Origin: Meandrina meandrites
Taxonomy: Eukaryota > Cnidaria > Anthozoa > Scleractinia > Meandrinidae
Length of the DNA stretch: 64,000 nucleotides
Direction: 5' to 3'
Assembly: GCA_963693305.1 (NCBI GenBank)
Contig: OY855914.1
Coordinates: 25,397,472 to 25,461,471 of the forward strand
This document shows positions 62,346 through 64,000 of this stretch, one piece after another. The position numbers and the translations under genes are program-made. Numbering within the stretch: the stretch's first letter is position 1; every line of letters begins with the position of its first letter. The notes beneath the pieces were generated by a model. The model made no database searches, had not been told where the DNA came from, and saw nothing but the letters and a program-made list of their open reading frames with translations.

Positions 62346-63500
62346 ATGAATCATACATGCAACGTTTCCTGGGTTAACATAAGCAGCAATTCATCAAACG
62401 AGCTAAACCAAAGAGTATTTGGCAATCATTCACCTTGCATGGAAGACACCGTCAAGTCAGGAATGGCGATCAACCCGTTTGAAGATTTTTACAAAGCCGC
62501 TTTTGGCTCCGCCATTTTCATCTCCATGGTTTCGTTCGCCACAGTCCTAGCCAATAGTCTTCTACTCCTCATTTTTTGTCTCGACCCACTGAAAATCTTC
62601 CGCAACCCAACCACGTATTTTCTCATCGGTTTGGCTATTGTCGACTTGTTAACAGGGCTGGTGCAAGAACCCATATACGCCACTTGTTTTATGTTCTTGT
62701 ATTTCCAACATCCTTTGGTGACGAAATGTATACCTCTTATGGAATTTGCATATTATTTTGGGTCGTTCTCTGTAACAGTATCGCTGATAATCGTTTTTGC
62801 CTTTACCGTGACCCAGTATATCGTGGTTGCTTCGCCTCTAAAGTACGGCCGTTTGGTGACGAAGAAGAAAGTGTTAATTAGTGTCGTATGCATTTATCTT
62901 TATACTGCAATCTTTTCTTGCCTCCCTTTAATGGGTGTTCCAAACAAAGTTAAGGAATCTATAGAACTATTCCTTCACAACTATACAGTGGTACTGATCA
63001 CCATCGTTTTCTACATCCTTCTGCACTATGCTATGAAAAGGAACATGTCGACAGGGAACTCACTTCGAAACGACAGTACATCCCGCGGGGTGAGTAAACA
63101 TACTCAAGTACAACGAAACTTTGTTCGTTTGAACGTGATACTTCTAATCGTGTTGATTGTGTGCTTCGTGCCAACCATGATCATCATGACTATAAGACTG
63201 TACATGGAAGATGACTATGCTCCTTCCGCAGTTTCTGTCCTCATTGCAAATCTGATGATAGACAACCTGCATTACCTGAAATTCCTGTTAGACCCAATCG
63301 TGTACGCTTGGCGCATGCCGAAGTATCGGGAATCTCTCAGTAAAATAGTTTGTGGAGAAAATGTTGGAAGGGAATCGAATCGAAATGGAACTGTGGAAAG
63401 CAGGTCAACAGCAGTAACAAGCGTTAGTGAATTAGCAACTGTAGAGCTAAACAAATCTGCAATAACTTTGCTCAGCTTTAAAACTATCTCCGCGGACTAA
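62346..63500 (+). CDS. TQY-type class A GPCR, group A (DPIVY)
   Basis: 384-residue single-exon receptor, ATG start MNHTCNVSW. TM1 about 57-80 with LANSLLLL; DPLKIFRNPTTYF; LAIVD aspartate 100; Cys114 and Cys128; TQY at 156-158; FSCLPLMGV; CFVPT in TM6; DPIVY near 317-321, where Ile replaces the usual Phe; terminal KSAITLLSFK near 370-379, ending TISAD. Compared with 57473-58630 it has KRNMSTGN instead of KRKMATGN in intracellular loop 3. A short transposon sits directly after the stop and its target duplication is the TAA stop itself, so the coding region is intact but the original 3' UTR has been displaced. Confidence 0.95.
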   Translation: MNHTCNVSWVNISSNSSNELNQRVFGNHSPCMEDTVKSGMAINPFEDFYKAAFGSAIFISMVSFATVLANSLLLLIFCLDPLKIFRNPTTYFLIGLAIVDLLTGLVQEPIYATCFMFLYFQHPLVTKCIPLMEFAYYFGSFSVTVSLIIVFAFTVTQYIVVASPLKYGRLVTKKKVLISVVCIYLYTAIFSCLPLMGVPNKVKESIELFLHNYTVVLITIVFYILLHYAMKRNMSTGNSLRNDSTSRGVSKHTQVQRNFVRLNVILLIVLIVCFVPTMIIMTIRLYMEDDYAPSAVSVLIANLMIDNLHYLKFLLDPIVYAWRMPKYRESLSKIVCGENVGRESNRNGTVESRSTAVTSVSELATVELNKSAITLLSFKTISAD

Positions 63501-63742
63501 AGCTACGTGTACACCGAACTGAACCGGCCCGGATCGGCTTCAGTTTTTAAAGGGACAGTTATGGAACAGGTCCGGAACGGATCTTAAACTGCTCTTTGGC
63601 AGGTCCAGTTTTAGATCCGTTTGGATCCGTTCCGGACAGGTTCCGAAACGGTTCCGTATAAAGAGAAGGCCTATCCAATCCGATTTTCGGGACGGATCCA
63701 TCTGGATCCGTTTCGTGGAACCTGTCCCGTGTAAACATAGCC
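63501..63742. mobile_element. Short MITE inserted at a stop codon, TAA target duplication
   Basis: 242 bp with imperfect inverted ends (AGCTACGTGTACAC at 63501-63514; GTGTAAACATAGCC at 63729-63742; 11 of 14 match), flanked by TAA on the left (63498-63500, the stop codon) and right (63743-63745). The interior is rich in 'ggatccgtt'/'aacggatc' words in both orientations. Confidence 0.7.
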
Positions 63743-63745
63743 TAA

Positions 63746-64000
63746 GATTGGAAATATTTTTCAGTTGGAAGAGAGCTCATCTACACCATCAAGCGTAGGC
63801 ACGCTGAATTGGAGGTGGCAATTTGATGCAATCCTTGACATTTATGGTTTTAAACAGAAATTCAGTCTACCAACATCGATTGTCGATACAGTCAATTGTA
63901 GTTTTAACTCAGTACTGTTTACTGTTTCGCTCGCTAGAGAACGACATCAGCAATTCTCTTCACTCAGCGTGGATATGTGTTCGGTTTACCCCCTGATGGC
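63746..64000. other. Window end, no gene seen
   Basis: About 250 bp of flank after the MITE; nothing recognisable. Confidence 0.4.

Noticed and set aside
55..63500. Naming the family as adenosine, melanocortin or odorant receptors
   Set aside because: The fold and Asp-Pro TM7 motif are only distant hints; the TQY change and lack of ligand evidence do not support a specific name or gene symbol.

Overview
This window is animal nuclear DNA, most likely from an anthozoan cnidarian such as a stony coral or sea anemone. The assignment is inferred from style: an AT-rich, repeat-rich genome with a lineage-type tandem array of intronless class A (rhodopsin-like) GPCR genes separated by 1-6 kb of non-coding DNA full of short inverted-repeat elements and tRNA-derived SINEs. 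Nothing bacterial or viral is evident.

The window holds 16 single-exon GPCR genes. Fifteen are paralogues of one family, called 'TQY receptors' here because Thr-Gln-Tyr (Thr-Gln-Phe in one copy) replaces the usual Asp-Arg-Tyr motif at the end of TM3. They also share an Asp-Pro-x-x-Tyr TM7 motif (Asn-Pro in one), a conserved cysteine pair around extracellular loop 1, short second extracellular loops and a conserved extreme C-terminal motif. Two groups differ in that tail. Group A ends in a (S/T)-x-(I/V)-T-L-L-S-F motif (genes at 55-1176, 7254-8405, 37688-38824, 42513-43658, 53296-54450, 57473-58630, 62346-63500, plus the tail-truncated 47582-48655). Group B ends in S-R-E-T-V-(V/L)-T-L-D-(F/I) (10285-11385, 13192-14307, 15928-17001, 19917-20984, 24392-25489, 27771-28874, 31702-32811). 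The sixteenth GPCR (51237-52169) belongs to a different, more canonical class A branch.

Layout: 0-8.5 kb has two group A genes on minus; 10-21 kb has four group B genes on minus; 24-33 kb has three group B genes on plus, head-to-head with the previous block; 37-49 kb has three group A genes on plus; 51-54.5 kb has the outlier and one group A gene on minus; 57-63.5 kb has two group A genes on plus. Several neighbours are visible segmental duplicates including their flanks (15.9-18.7/19.9-22.3 kb; 36.6-41.06/41.5-45.83 kb; 56.4-58.7/61.4-63.5 kb). Genes 27771-28874 and 31702-32811 are nearly identical in their middle but diverged at the ends and in flanking DNA, which suggests gene conversion.

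Mobile elements have shaped the array. I find six short non-autonomous DNA elements with recognisable inverted repeats and target duplications, a looser pair of CACAG-ended elements (one with a candidate duplication), and four SINE or tRNA-like copies. One 482-bp insertion has cut the conserved C-terminal tail off gene 47582-48655, and the displaced remnant is still readable downstream. Another inserted exactly at the stop codon of gene 62346-63500 and left the protein intact; a third sits 16 bp after the stop of 42513-43658.

The receptors probably act independently as plasma-membrane sensors for unknown ligands (chemosensory or peptide/lipid-like signals). No other component of a pathway is encoded here. 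Start codons were set at the first in-frame ATG; GTG or TTG extensions were discarded because this is a eukaryote.
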